Assembly (NCBI RefSeq): GCF_003970795.1
Contig: NZ_RWKW01000051.1
Location: 33,948-97,947 of the forward strand
Direction: 5' to 3'
From: Aquibium carbonis
GTDB lineage: Bacteria; Pseudomonadota; Alphaproteobacteria; Rhizobiales; Rhizobiaceae
Length of the DNA: 64,000 bases
Both the position numbers and the translations under genes were made by a program. Positions 9,298-18,853 of the stretch are shown here, piece by piece (position 1 is the first letter of the stretch; each line of letters opens with the position of its first letter). The notes below the pieces were generated by a model, which was not told the DNA's origin, ran no database searches, and saw nothing but the letters and a program-made list of their open reading frames with translations.

Positions 9298-10473
9298 TTA
9301 GCTTCCGATCGCCTCGAGATAGCGGCCGGGAACGAACCCGGTGATGTCATCGTGACTAATCTCGCACCACGACGCGTCGAGCACCCGTCTTTTCCCGGCG
9401 TCGGTCAGTTCTTCGTACCGGTAGGCTTCCATGTATGGCTCGCAGCCGAGCACCAGGATGTCCGTGGCATCGCCCGGGATCGAGCCGACGCTGGCCGCAT
9501 CGCGATTTCCAGCGCTCCGCGCCGCAAGCCGCTTTCCCGCGGGCACGCCGATCAGCCGGTAGGCGGGGCCGGATACGCCGACACCCGGCAGATCGTCCTC
9601 GTATGGCTCGTCCGCGGCGAGATCGTCCAGCGGCGTCGCGGCGCCGCCCACCCGTTCGAGAGTGACCGGGTCCGAGAACCCCTCGCCCGCAAGCGTTGCT
9701 TCCATACGCCCGGAAGCGAGGCCGGCAAGCCGGATCGCCAGCCTGTACTCACCGTCGAACTCGCTGCTGCGGATGAACACGACGAGTTCGTCGCGCGTGA
9801 AACGCAGCGTGCCGATCTCGCCCTCGTGCGCGACGTTGCCGCCCATGCTCAGCCACACCCCGAGGGTCCCGTGGACTTCGCCGAGCGACCGGCTGGAGCG
9901 TCTGATGTCGAGCGTGCCGTGCTGGCGACCGGACCCGATGAGGTTCCACATGCCGACGAGCTGGGAATCAACCGGACCGGCTCCGCTCATGCCGGCGTGG
10001 TCGATGAAGGTTTCGAAGGCGGCGGTCGGCGCCTCGTACATCGGGATCGGCCAGTAGACCGGTGCATCCACCGCTTGCGTCAGGCGCGGCCTCCGAGACG
10101 ACGTCAGGCGCGCGTTCCAGTCGCCCTGTCGAAGGGTGGTGTCGTCGTTCCAGCCCCAGCGCCCGGTCCAGGCCCTGCCGTCCTTCGTCAGTTCGAACTG
10201 AAAAAGACCCCAGTCGCCGTCATGGCGATTGAACGCGCCGCGCAACGTTCTGCCGTCGGGCGAGACGCGTGCCTCGATCATGCCGGTCGTGTCATAATCG
10301 CCGTAGACACGATCATCGCCCTGCAGAAGACGAAGTTCGCCGAAATCGGTGTTCCAGCGTCCTTCCCACGGTCCTGCCGCGGAAGCCGCGGCAACCAGTG
10401 CGAGGATGAAAGTGGCCATCGCCAGCGCGGTCGCAGCGAGGCGGAAGGCAAAGCCGGTGAAATTGCGGATCAT
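9298..10473 (-). CDS. exported protein with C-terminal SH3-like domain
   Basis: A 391-residue protein with a signal peptide ending near ALVAAASAAG (about residue 33). Its N-terminal part has a WxGxW...G.Y pattern (GPWEGRWNTDFGELRLLQGD) that recurs, in looser form, in the large exported protein encoded at 14009-18697. The last 75-80 residues (PAGKRLAARS...GFVPGRYLE) resemble bacterial SH3-like domains, which bind cell-wall or protein ligands; the ending WCEIS...GFVPGRYLE is characteristic. The start ATG at 10473 shares one base with the stop of the VWA gene (TGATG), so it is the last gene of a three-gene coupled operon. Its molecular function is unknown. Confidence 0.75.
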   Translation of the reverse strand: MIRNFTGFAFRLAATALAMATFILALVAAASAAGPWEGRWNTDFGELRLLQGDDRVYGDYDTTGMIEARVSPDGRTLRGAFNRHDGDWGLFQFELTKDGRAWTGRWGWNDDTTLRQGDWNARLTSSRRPRLTQAVDAPVYWPIPMYEAPTAAFETFIDHAGMSGAGPVDSQLVGMWNLIGSGRQHGTLDIRRSSRSLGEVHGTLGVWLSMGGNVAHEGEIGTLRFTRDELVVFIRSSEFDGEYRLAIRLAGLASGRMEATLAGEGFSDPVTLERVGGAATPLDDLAADEPYEDDLPGVGVSGPAYRLIGVPAGKRLAARSAGNRDAASVGSIPGDATDILVLGCEPYMEAYRYEELTDAGKRRVLDASWCEISHDDITGFVPGRYLEAIGS

Positions 10474-13217
10474 CACGGTCGCCCTGCCCGTTCCAGCCCC
10501 GGCCCGCCATCGGGCCGCGTCAATATGTGGTCGAGCCAATGGCGACCGTCAGGCGCGGGCAGATCGCCGGCGAAGGCCGCACGGGGGTCGCGGCACTGCT
10601 GCATCGAAAAGCAGTCCCCCGAGACGCACAGCTCGATCATGTCGCCCGGCTTCGAGGCAAGTTGGATCGGCGCCGGGACGGGCGCGCCGTCGGGATACGC
10701 GCCCTGCCTGGCGTCGCACGCGGCGACCTGCGCGGTTCCGCGGCACATCATGTGCATGGAGGCAACGGGCGGGGTCGTCGTGCCCTCCCGCGTCTCCGCC
10801 GAAATGTTCTCGCGGAACCCCTGGGCGAAGCCGCCCGCGTAGAGGACGAGGCCGTTGTAGTAGCAAGCGTCGAGGAGATCGTCGCCCTGCTTCGGTTCTC
10901 CGCTGGAACCAAGGCGCCCATACAGTCCGGCGATTGCGCCGAAATCGCCGCCTGGCTCGGGTGCCGGGGACGGCGGCCTTGCCTCGACCGCCCTGGACCC
11001 CAGGTATTCGCCGCTGTCCGAGTAGCTCAGTTCGGGGCCTCCGTCCGCGCGTGACATGATGTGGTCGATCGCCCTTCGGCCATCGGGCAGCGTTTCGGTA
11101 GCCGACATCTCGCCACCCTGCCGCACGCAGGCATAGAGCATGCCTTCCTGGTTGCCGCGGGTTCGGTTGACGAGACGGACATGGCCGTCGGCAGCCGGCG
11201 TGACGGAGAACTCCCTTGTCTGGACGCTGTCGGGCGCTTCGGGTTGCCACATCCGGCAGCTTGCGCCCCCATCGATCGCCTTACACTGGCCGATGATGCT
11301 GGTTCGGTAGGGAATGCCGGTTGCGTCTGCGACGGGCGAACGGACCTTCGATTGAACGTAGCCGTCGGGGTAGGCGACGAATGGCGACATCGCGCATATG
11401 GCGACCGCCTCGCTGATGTCGGCACCGTTCGCAAGGTCGAAACCGGCACGCTCGACCAGGCCGTAGATGCCAGGCGGAAGCGGCGCGGATGTTCCCGTAT
11501 CCTCGTTGGCGTAGGGGTTGGGCTGGCCGTCTATCGACACCTCGTCGGACCCCGGTTGCAAGCCGGCAGAGAACTCCACTTTCTCGACGATGCAGGCGTT
11601 GCGGCCATGCTCCGTGCCGCCAAAGCCGAGGCATCCGGTTCGGCCTCCATCGGACATCCTGGCAATGTCGGCGTCACTCAGACGCTGACCTTCCGTCGGG
11701 CTGAGCGTGATCTCCTCGCCGGGGCGGGCGACGGTCACGACGAGCTGGGCGCGCTTGCCGCCGCTGCCCTCGTGTCCCGTTTCCAGCCGCCACGAGCCGA
11801 CCGGCAGGTACCAGGGCAGTTTCTCGTTGTTCATCACATCCCGGCCCGAAGCGAAGAACGCGGAGCCGGCCGGCTTGTCGGACGCGCGCGTGTAGGGGCG
11901 CGCGGCGGGAAACCCGCCTGCGTCCCGGAACTCGACCCAGACCCGGGCAAGCTCGAAATCGAAATCGATCTCCTTGGTCTCGCCCGGCGCGATGCTGATC
12001 AGCTTCTCGCGGGTGATCGACCGCGCGAAGGTGCCCCGGAGCACGTAGTCGCCCGGGCCGATCGCTATGTCGAGGTCTGCCCGATAGGCAAAGCCGATCC
12101 TGGCGCCCTCGTCGGCAACGCCGCCGGAAACGGGCACCAGCTCGTAGACGCCATAGCCGGTGCCCCTCTTGTTTGCCGTGCGCACACCCTTGCCGTGCTC
12201 GATCCGCTGGCCCGCATGAACCAGCGTGTTGACCTTGAGCCGCGCGGCGATGGCCCGGTCGACGACCAGAGTGTCGCCTCCTTCGGGCACCTCGATCTCG
12301 AAGCGTGCGCGCAAGGTGGCGCGGTCCTTTTCGCGGATGACTATCACATCGTAGACGCCGGGATCGAACATGCCTTCGGCAGTGTAGTCACGCTCGTGCC
12401 TCCAGCCGAGCCATTCGTCATATGCGGCCTCGCCGCGCGGCTCGATCACGATGTGAAGCTCGTTCACCTGAAGCTTCGGTCCGTCGGCCGCGTCTCGAAA
12501 GGTGAACTCGACGCGGCGCCTTGCCGGCGGGGCCGGCTCCTCCTCCACGAAGTCCTCCTCCTCTTCGACGAAGTCGTTTTCGTCCGCCATGATCGTGTCG
12601 CGCAACGCATCGACGAGCTGGTCGGCATCGCCGGCGGGGACGTAGCGTCCGCCGGTGTTTTCGGCGAGGCATGCCACCTGCCGCCCCTCGTCGCCCGTCA
12701 GGCCGAAGCCGACCACATGAGCGGTGAAGTCGATGCCGGCGGCTTCCAGCTCACGCCCGAGCGCGCATGGGTCGGCGTCGCAGGTCTCGATCCCGTCGGT
12801 GATCAGCACCACGGTTGCCGCGCGTTCCGTATAGAGCATCTCCTCGGCCGCCTTGCGCACGGCATCCGAAAGCGGCGTCATGCCACGCGGGCTGATGCGG
12901 TTGGCCGCGTCGATCATGCGCGGCACCGTCTGGCCGGCCGGTCCCATCGGCACCAGCGTTTCGATGTCGGAGCACTGGCCGCGCACACGATGGCCGTAGG
13001 CGATCATGCCGATGTTCATGCTCGGGGAGACCTCGGACAGCACGGAGGACAGTGTCTCGCGCGCGATATCGATCTTGGTGCGGCCGTCTATCTGGCCCCA
13101 CATCGAACCGGATCCGTCGAGCACGATCAGCGTATCGGGCGCTGTCTGGGCGATGGCGGGCGACACCGTGAAGGACGCAGCCACAAAGCCGAGGGCGGTG
13201 ACGAGATGGCGGATCAT
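10473..13217 (-). CDS. exported von Willebrand factor A domain protein
   Basis: A 914-residue protein with a signal peptide (cleavage near AIAQ, residue 24) followed at once by a VWA domain (about 28-210). The metal-binding MIDAS motif is complete: D34-x-S36-x-S38 (DGSGS), T114 in GMTPLSDA and D141 in LITDGIE. A very acidic linker (212-229, ENDFVEEEEDFVEEE) leads to a long region with beta-sandwich-like segments. Two copies of a PDGRxxxDHIxxRxDGGP motif lie about 180 residues apart near 710 and 890. VWA domains bind protein partners through the metal. It overlaps both neighbours by a few bases and is the core of the operon. No enzyme motif is seen. Confidence 0.85.
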   Translation of the reverse strand: MIRHLVTALGFVAASFTVSPAIAQTAPDTLIVLDGSGSMWGQIDGRTKIDIARETLSSVLSEVSPSMNIGMIAYGHRVRGQCSDIETLVPMGPAGQTVPRMIDAANRISPRGMTPLSDAVRKAAEEMLYTERAATVVLITDGIETCDADPCALGRELEAAGIDFTAHVVGFGLTGDEGRQVACLAENTGGRYVPAGDADQLVDALRDTIMADENDFVEEEEDFVEEEPAPPARRRVEFTFRDAADGPKLQVNELHIVIEPRGEAAYDEWLGWRHERDYTAEGMFDPGVYDVIVIREKDRATLRARFEIEVPEGGDTLVVDRAIAARLKVNTLVHAGQRIEHGKGVRTANKRGTGYGVYELVPVSGGVADEGARIGFAYRADLDIAIGPGDYVLRGTFARSITREKLISIAPGETKEIDFDFELARVWVEFRDAGGFPAARPYTRASDKPAGSAFFASGRDVMNNEKLPWYLPVGSWRLETGHEGSGGKRAQLVVTVARPGEEITLSPTEGQRLSDADIARMSDGGRTGCLGFGGTEHGRNACIVEKVEFSAGLQPGSDEVSIDGQPNPYANEDTGTSAPLPPGIYGLVERAGFDLANGADISEAVAICAMSPFVAYPDGYVQSKVRSPVADATGIPYRTSIIGQCKAIDGGASCRMWQPEAPDSVQTREFSVTPAADGHVRLVNRTRGNQEGMLYACVRQGGEMSATETLPDGRRAIDHIMSRADGGPELSYSDSGEYLGSRAVEARPPSPAPEPGGDFGAIAGLYGRLGSSGEPKQGDDLLDACYYNGLVLYAGGFAQGFRENISAETREGTTTPPVASMHMMCRGTAQVAACDARQGAYPDGAPVPAPIQLASKPGDMIELCVSGDCFSMQQCRDPRAAFAGDLPAPDGRHWLDHILTRPDGGPGLERAGRP

Positions 13218-13759
13218 TGGCCGAACGCCTTCCGGTAGCTGTCGAGCGGAAACGTCGCGAACAATGCCTTGGTGGCCGGGTAGTCGATGGAGCCACCGCC
13301 CGAGAAATCCGTCGCGGTGAACTGGACGGCGGCGCTGCCGATCAGGCAGTTGATCATGTTCTGGTCGACGACGCCGACGCATTCGGCGTCAGCCAGAACT
13401 TCCGTGTCGGCTGCCCACCCGCCCGGCAGATTTCCGGAGGCGGCCATCGAAAGAATGTTGGCGATCAACCCGGTTGTGGCTTCGCGCTCGCTCACGAGCA
13501 GCGAGATCGTGACATTCGGGTAATCGGGCAACGCGATGTCGAACGTCGCCTGGAAGGGTCGTCCGGCATCGTTCGACGCCACCTCCGCCCGCAAGTTGAA
13601 CGGATTGGTGATCGCTTCAAGGATTGCGGCGGGCACGAGATCGCGGAGCGCAAGCTCCGGGGCTTTCGCAATCGGATCGGTCAGCTGGGCGTCCTCGGCA
13701 AGCGCCGGTGCATGCAGGAAGACCACAGCCGAGAAGAGAGGGAACAATCGAAATTTCAT
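13214..13759 (-). CDS. small exported protein of unknown family
   Basis: First gene of the three-gene operon. The 181-residue product has a signal peptide (MKFRLFPLFSAVVFLHAPALA) and a soluble mature part with two Cys (AECVGVV and INCLIG), which could form a disulfide. I do not recognise the family. The ATG at 13759 lies 6 nt after GAGG; the adjacent ATG at 13762 is too close to it. The gene ends with an ATGA overlap with the VWA gene. The perfect 20-bp palindrome at 13811-13830 is 52 nt upstream, so this operon is a likely target of the LuxR-type regulator at 22233-24053. Confidence 0.7.
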   Translation of the reverse strand: MKFRLFPLFSAVVFLHAPALAEDAQLTDPIAKAPELALRDLVPAAILEAITNPFNLRAEVASNDAGRPFQATFDIALPDYPNVTISLLVSEREATTGLIANILSMAASGNLPGGWAADTEVLADAECVGVVDQNMINCLIGSAAVQFTATDFSGGGSIDYPATKALFATFPLDSYRKAFGQ

Positions 13760-13810
13760 CATGAGCCTCGCAGGGTTTGGCGCCACGCTAGCGGCCGCTC
13801 CGTCCCCTTG

Positions 13811-13830
13811 CGTCACTCATATGAGTGACG
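13811..13830. promoter_or_regulatory. palindromic operator, copy 1 (perfect 20-bp inverted repeat)
   Basis: CGTCACTCATATGAGTGACG is identical to its own reverse complement. It is 52 nt upstream of the start at 13759. Three related copies lie at 18776, 21387 and 22131. Length and symmetry fit a dimeric LuxR-type HTH protein, and such a regulator is encoded at 22233-24053. A possible -10 (TAGCGT, 13790-13785 on the minus strand) would put the site near -42, a class II activator position; the -10 is tentative. Confidence 0.7.
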
Positions 13831-14008
13831 ACGAAGCGGGGTTGGGAGGGAAAAGCTCTCGGGGCAACGTTCCTGGAGACCATCGCCATGATGAGAGGGA
13901 CCGCTGCCGGATGCCGAGCTCCAGGAGCACGGCTTCGGCGGTCGACCGGTTCCGGGGCATTCTCCTAGACCGATGGCGGCATCATCGCCGGTACGACGGC
14001 GAGCCGTC

Positions 14009-17000
14009 TCATCGCGCTTCGCCCGACAGCCGCATCCGGAACGGCCCGGCGACGCCGCCCGTTCGGTGGTTCCAGACGAGGAAGCTGCCGGCCGGCACGA
14101 CGTATCCGGTGACGGCGGCGACAATATCGGGGGTCGTCACGACCGCGCGCCAGGGATGGGTCTCGGTCGGCTCGGGCTCGCGCAGCATCGCGCCGACCGT
14201 CCGGCCGGCGATCTGGCGGTCGTCCGCGCCGAGGCCCACGCCGTCGAGACGCCGGTCGAGGATGACGGACACGAACTCGTCCTCGCCATGCGCGAAACTC
14301 GGGTCGCCCATGGTCGCGAAGGCCATTTCCGTCGCGACCTCAACCAAGACGCAATCGCGGCCCGAAAGGATCGAACCGGGCGGCACGAAATGGCGCATCA
14401 GCTCGCGCATCGCCGCCCAGGCACGGAAACTCTCATCGCGCGTCAGGCGACGGCGGTCCATGCAGGCAGTCCGGTCCCCCGGCCGCGCGTGGTCGCCGCC
14501 GAGAAGCCCTTCGGGCGGCGTGACGAAGGCGACGACGCCGGCAAGTTCGCCGATCTGCTGAAGCTCGCCCGTCATCGGCACCGCGTAGGTGTAGGGCGCG
14601 CCGGACAGCCAGTTGGCCAGCTCGATCTCCGGCTCGGGCCGCGCGTCATAGGCGACGGCCCGGTCGGCGCGGGCCGGCGACGGGACAGGCTCGGCCGGCA
14701 GAAAGTCCGAGGCGAAGGAGAAGCCGCCGTCCGGCAAATCGGGGTCCAGCCCGAGATCGCGCAGCTCCGCCAGCATGCGGGCGCAGTCGGCCGGCGAGGG
14801 ATCGCGGGTGGAGCCCATGCCAAAACCCTGGTCGATCGCGTAGCCGCGCAGGAACTGAACCATCTCCGTGCCGCCTTTCGCCAGGAGCTTCGAAGTGAAC
14901 GCGGTGTAGGCGCGGCAGGCACGGCTTTCGGCCGGATCGCGACCGGGCCGGCGAAGTTGACCATCGACATCGATCAGCACCCGGACGACGCCCCAGCCGC
15001 CATCGTCAAGCGCCGGATCGACGCCGTAGTCCCACAGATGGAGCATCGCGTCGTAGCAGAGGTCCGGACGCCGCTGCCCCGAAAGCGAGAGGCCGACCTC
15101 AACGAACAGGCCGTCGATGAACCCGCCCATGCCCATGCCGCCCGAGAATGTCAGCGTGGCCGCGAAGGCGTCGAGCGTGGCGCACGGGTCCGGCGCGTCC
15201 GGCGCGGACCAGTTGCCGCCATTGTCGACGAAGGTGTTGAAGACGTTCACCGAATTGTCGACCAGGTAGACATTGCCCTGCCTTGGGCCGCCACCCGTTT
15301 GGCCCGACTGGCCGTTGTTGCGCGTGTCGGGCACGAGCACGATGGCGTTGAGCCGGTCGAGGGCGCGCTGGCACTTGGCCTCGGTCTGCTCGCCGCCGAA
15401 GGCAAGCCCGACATCGGCATAGATCGAGCGAATGGCCTGGACCAGTTCCGATCCGGCCTCTGCATTCATCTCGGCGGTGCGGCGCTCGAGCGACTCGCAG
15501 ACGGCGTTCGGTTCCGGCTTCGGCGGCACGGGGATATTGACCGGATCGGTGTTGGCGACGTCCCGGTTGTCCGCTGCGGGCTTCGGATCGGGGCCAGGCA
15601 CTGGGTCAGGCATGGGGCCAGAGCTCGTAGTGCGCGCTCCCAGCCAGATATCATGCCCGGGACTGTGCGTGGGAAATCTCTCGATCTCGAGAAAGCGGTT
15701 CCCATCCCTGGACAGGAAAAGCATCCTCTCGGTTTCCAGAACGACGGCACCGGGGGGGGTGTAGGAATACGCTTTCGCCTCCCCGCCGACAAAGTCGCGG
15801 AACGACTGGCCCGCGAGTTCGGGAAACACGTCGGGGATCGTCTGATGACGGACGGTGAAGTCGTCCGGGGCGTAGGCGCCGAGCACGCTGTCCAGCGTGC
15901 CGCGACCGACATCGACATGGCGTTCATCCGTGTTGACCACTTTGCCGGCCCGCACGGGGCGCATCTCGATCCGGTCGCCGAAGACAGTCAGCCTGGCGAC
16001 CAGGTCATCCATGACGCCAAAGGCCTTCCCGTAGCTCGCGACTTGTCTGTAATTCCGGACCTTGAAGTCGCCGGTGCTCCCGGCCGCCTCCTGAGGCTTC
16101 GGATCCGGCGCGTCGGTCCTTGTCCGCTCGAAGGCCGCCACGACCACGTTTCTCGGCGGCTGCCCGATCGTGGCGAAATCCATCATGCTTCCGGCGAGCC
16201 GCGGTCCATCGGTGAACAGCAGCGCTCTGTCGCCCGCGACCAACAGCACGGTTTCATCGCCAAGAACATTCTGCTCGTCCACCCACCCCAGCCTCGTGCC
16301 GCCGCCGCCGGCCAGAAGCGCTTCCGGCGTGCCGATCCACTCCATGAGGGAAGCCGCGCCCGTTCCCGGCATCGGTTTTTCGAGATGGGAGCGGAACTGT
16401 TCGATATCGGCATTGAGCGTCGCGAAGGTCGAAACGAAAGGTCCGTTCGTCTCGACAGCCGAATACTGGCCGCTCTGGCCGGACATCTCGAAGCCGGACA
16501 GGGTCGGCCTGAGCGCAGCTGCGGTCTGCCAGATGCCCATCGCCGGCAGTGATTCATGCGGCTGGCCGACCATCCGCCACGTGCCGACGACCGGACCCGC
16601 AGCCACCGGATCCTGCGGCTTCGGGCCCGCGCTGCCGCTGCCCATGCCGCCGTCATCCTTTGCCGGATCGAGGCCGGCCTCGGCCATGTCGTCGAGCATC
16701 TGCTTGCACTGGTCATCGAGGGGGTGGCCGGACGCGCCGATCTTCTGGTTCGCGAGGATCGCGTCGAGCCTGGCCGTCAGCGCAGGCAGGTTCTTCTGCC
16801 GGCGCAACGAATCGTCCCTGGCCCACGCCTCGCAAGCGCCGGGCGCGGGATCGTCCGGCCGCGCGACATAGGCCCGGTCGTCCAGGGAAGGCGCCAGCAA
16901 GGTCTCGCTGGCGCCGAGTTTCTCGAACAGATAGGTGTTGTCGGGCTGCGCGCCGAAGGCTGCGGCGGCCGTCATCTGCACCATCAGAGTTCCGGTCCCG

Positions 17001-18697
17001 GACGGGCGCAGGCGCATGCGCAGGTCGGAATAGGCCGGAAAATCCTTGCCGAAGGCCCGCAGGCCCTCCAGCGCATCATAGGGCCACCGGTCGTCGCCCG
17101 TCGGGTCGAGCCGAACCGCATTCGCGAGGGGACCGTCGTCCCGGCCGAGTTCGCAAAGCGCCTGGGTGCGCGGGAACGTCTCGCAGGTGCCGTCCGTGTT
17201 CCAGACCTTGATCGCGCCCGAGATCGGACCGAGATCATCGCCGGCAAGCTCCAGCAGGATGACATTGCCGCGCCGGTTCGGTCCCGATGACCAGACCCAT
17301 GATCCTGCAAGCGGGGACTCCACGGCTGGTTTCGCCTCGGCGCCGTCGAACGAAGGCACCGGGCGAAGCGGCGTCGCGCGCCGCACCAGGCGGATCGGCT
17401 GTCCGTCGAAGACGTCGTCGGTCGGGTGCGCCGCCGACAGTGACAGCTCGTCCACGGCGACCCGCCTGATGCGCATGTTGGCGTCGATGCCGAAGTCCTT
17501 CGTCTTGACGCTCTCGCCGCGCCCGGCGACGAAACCTGCCCGGCCGTCCCACGACCCCTCGAAACTCAACGCGAAGGGCTGGCGCTTCTCGACGACCTCG
17601 TGGAACCAGATGAAGGCGCGGGACGGATTGCGAGGAAAGCTCCCCTTGGCCTGATCGTCGAAGGCGTGGAAGGTCGCCGTCGCCTCGCCCTCCCCGTTCA
17701 TCTCGATGTCGGCTTCGATGACCAGCGGCCCGACGTTTCCGATCCACTGGCCGTTCATCATGTCGGGCGCGCTTCGCGTCGGCGCGACCTGGCGGAGGGG
17801 CCGGTCGGCCCGCGCGAAGGTGACGTAGACCGGCGGCACGCCGCCCAGCCCCGCCCCGGTGAAGACGATCTGCAGGTTCCCGGACGGCGTCGGCTTCAAC
17901 TCGGCGCCGGCGCCGATGCGGTCGGGGAACTCGCCTTCGCGCGTCAGCACCGTCGTCCAGAATGCGTGCGGCTGGTCGGGCTGGCGGGCCGCGGTGGCGC
18001 TCATCGAGAACGCACGCTCCGAGCCGGCGATCCGGTGCCATTCGTCGAGAGGCCGGCTTGACGGGACAGGCAGGGCCCGGTCGGCAAAGGCCGACACGGT
18101 CACCGCCACCCGGTCGTCATCGACCGCCTCGATGCGGGTTTCGAGCGTCAGCCCGCCATCGGCGCCGATCCAGTTGCCAACGAGCGCCTGCGGAGCGGTG
18201 CGCACGTCGCGCTTGCGCGCGACCAGGGTCATGGTGTCCGTCGCACCATCAAACCGCTCCAGCGTGATCAGAAGCTTGGCGAGCGGAGCCGCCGTTCCCT
18301 CTTCCAACGTCAACTCAAGCGTCGCCCCGGAATTGATGTCCGCGCCGGTGAGGACCGGCTGACCGCGCGCCGTGCTCATATTGGCGTCAAGCGCAAACGG
18401 CCCGTCCTTGCTCAGCCGCTCGCAGACATAGAGATGGAACCGGTCGCCCGGTCTGGCTCGCCCGCAGTCCGCGTCGAACGTGCCCGTGGGCGTGATCTCT
18501 CCCGATAGCGTCCGCATCCCGCCAGGGGAGCCCGACTGAACCTGAACGTCGAAGGTGAAGGTGAAGCCCGGGCCGTTGAAGGTCTGCCAGCGGCCAAGCA
18601 TTTCGGCTGCGGCCGGCCCGTTCATGGCCACGAGCGACAGGGAAAGGGCCAGGATGAGCGCGGCGGCTCTCGTCAGGCACGCAATCGAAGCAAGCAT
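14009..18697 (-). CDS. very large exported protein with four Cys/GLDPxxxDGG repeats
   Basis: A 1562-residue protein starting at ATG 18697 (GGAGG 7 nt upstream), with a signal peptide (LILALSLSLVAMNGPAAAE). I do not recognise a family over its length. The first half contains beta-rich segments beginning G-x-W (GNWIGADGG, NGQWIGNVG, GSWVWSSG, GTWRMVG). Four copies of a module of about 65 residues start with Cys, have a second Cys followed by x2-3-(M/A)L, and three of them end in (G/V)(L/V)DPxxxDGG: about 622-684, 1067-1130 (ending degenerate), 1172-1236 and 1261-1325. A Pro-rich linker (PDPVPGPDPKPAADN) precedes the second module. It shares the divergent promoter region containing palindrome copy 2 with the lipoprotein gene. 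No catalytic motif is recognised; a cell-envelope or secreted structural role is only a guess. Confidence 0.75.
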   Translation of the reverse strand: MLASIACLTRAAALILALSLSLVAMNGPAAAEMLGRWQTFNGPGFTFTFDVQVQSGSPGGMRTLSGEITPTGTFDADCGRARPGDRFHLYVCERLSKDGPFALDANMSTARGQPVLTGADINSGATLELTLEEGTAAPLAKLLITLERFDGATDTMTLVARKRDVRTAPQALVGNWIGADGGLTLETRIEAVDDDRVAVTVSAFADRALPVPSSRPLDEWHRIAGSERAFSMSATAARQPDQPHAFWTTVLTREGEFPDRIGAGAELKPTPSGNLQIVFTGAGLGGVPPVYVTFARADRPLRQVAPTRSAPDMMNGQWIGNVGPLVIEADIEMNGEGEATATFHAFDDQAKGSFPRNPSRAFIWFHEVVEKRQPFALSFEGSWDGRAGFVAGRGESVKTKDFGIDANMRIRRVAVDELSLSAAHPTDDVFDGQPIRLVRRATPLRPVPSFDGAEAKPAVESPLAGSWVWSSGPNRRGNVILLELAGDDLGPISGAIKVWNTDGTCETFPRTQALCELGRDDGPLANAVRLDPTGDDRWPYDALEGLRAFGKDFPAYSDLRMRLRPSGTGTLMVQMTAAAAFGAQPDNTYLFEKLGASETLLAPSLDDRAYVARPDDPAPGACEAWARDDSLRRQKNLPALTARLDAILANQKIGASGHPLDDQCKQMLDDMAEAGLDPAKDDGGMGSGSAGPKPQDPVAAGPVVGTWRMVGQPHESLPAMGIWQTAAALRPTLSGFEMSGQSGQYSAVETNGPFVSTFATLNADIEQFRSHLEKPMPGTGAASLMEWIGTPEALLAGGGGTRLGWVDEQNVLGDETVLLVAGDRALLFTDGPRLAGSMMDFATIGQPPRNVVVAAFERTRTDAPDPKPQEAAGSTGDFKVRNYRQVASYGKAFGVMDDLVARLTVFGDRIEMRPVRAGKVVNTDERHVDVGRGTLDSVLGAYAPDDFTVRHQTIPDVFPELAGQSFRDFVGGEAKAYSYTPPGAVVLETERMLFLSRDGNRFLEIERFPTHSPGHDIWLGARTTSSGPMPDPVPGPDPKPAADNRDVANTDPVNIPVPPKPEPNAVCESLERRTAEMNAEAGSELVQAIRSIYADVGLAFGGEQTEAKCQRALDRLNAIVLVPDTRNNGQSGQTGGGPRQGNVYLVDNSVNVFNTFVDNGGNWSAPDAPDPCATLDAFAATLTFSGGMGMGGFIDGLFVEVGLSLSGQRRPDLCYDAMLHLWDYGVDPALDDGGWGVVRVLIDVDGQLRRPGRDPAESRACRAYTAFTSKLLAKGGTEMVQFLRGYAIDQGFGMGSTRDPSPADCARMLAELRDLGLDPDLPDGGFSFASDFLPAEPVPSPARADRAVAYDARPEPEIELANWLSGAPYTYAVPMTGELQQIGELAGVVAFVTPPEGLLGGDHARPGDRTACMDRRRLTRDESFRAWAAMRELMRHFVPPGSILSGRDCVLVEVATEMAFATMGDPSFAHGEDEFVSVILDRRLDGVGLGADDRQIAGRTVGAMLREPEPTETHPWRAVVTTPDIVAAVTGYVVPAGSFLVWNHRTGGVAGPFRMRLSGEAR

Positions 18698-18775
18698 CGT
18701 CGGTCCTCCGGCAACAGGGAATCTCCGGCCTTGCCGGATCGTGAAACCCATGTCGCGCGATCGCCTGCCGCCGCG

Positions 18776-18795
18776 CGTCACTCAAATGAGTGACG
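18776..18795. promoter_or_regulatory. palindromic operator, copy 2
   Basis: CGTCACTCAAATGAGTGACG; the arms pair fully except for the central AA, and symmetry extends outward by GCGC to 28 bp (18772-18799). It lies between divergent genes, 78 nt from the start of the 1562-residue protein (18697) and 58 nt from the lipoprotein start (18854), so one site could serve both directions. Confidence 0.7.
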
Positions 18796-18853
18796 CGCGC
18801 AAGTCCCCCGAAAGGCCATGAAGGCGTCATGACACCAACCTGGGAGCGACATC

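Noticed and set aside
11672..11690. Another partial match to the palindrome (CGTCACTCA...CGCTGACC)
   Set aside because: It lies inside the VWA coding region and the right arm does not match TGAGTGAC, so it is probably chance.
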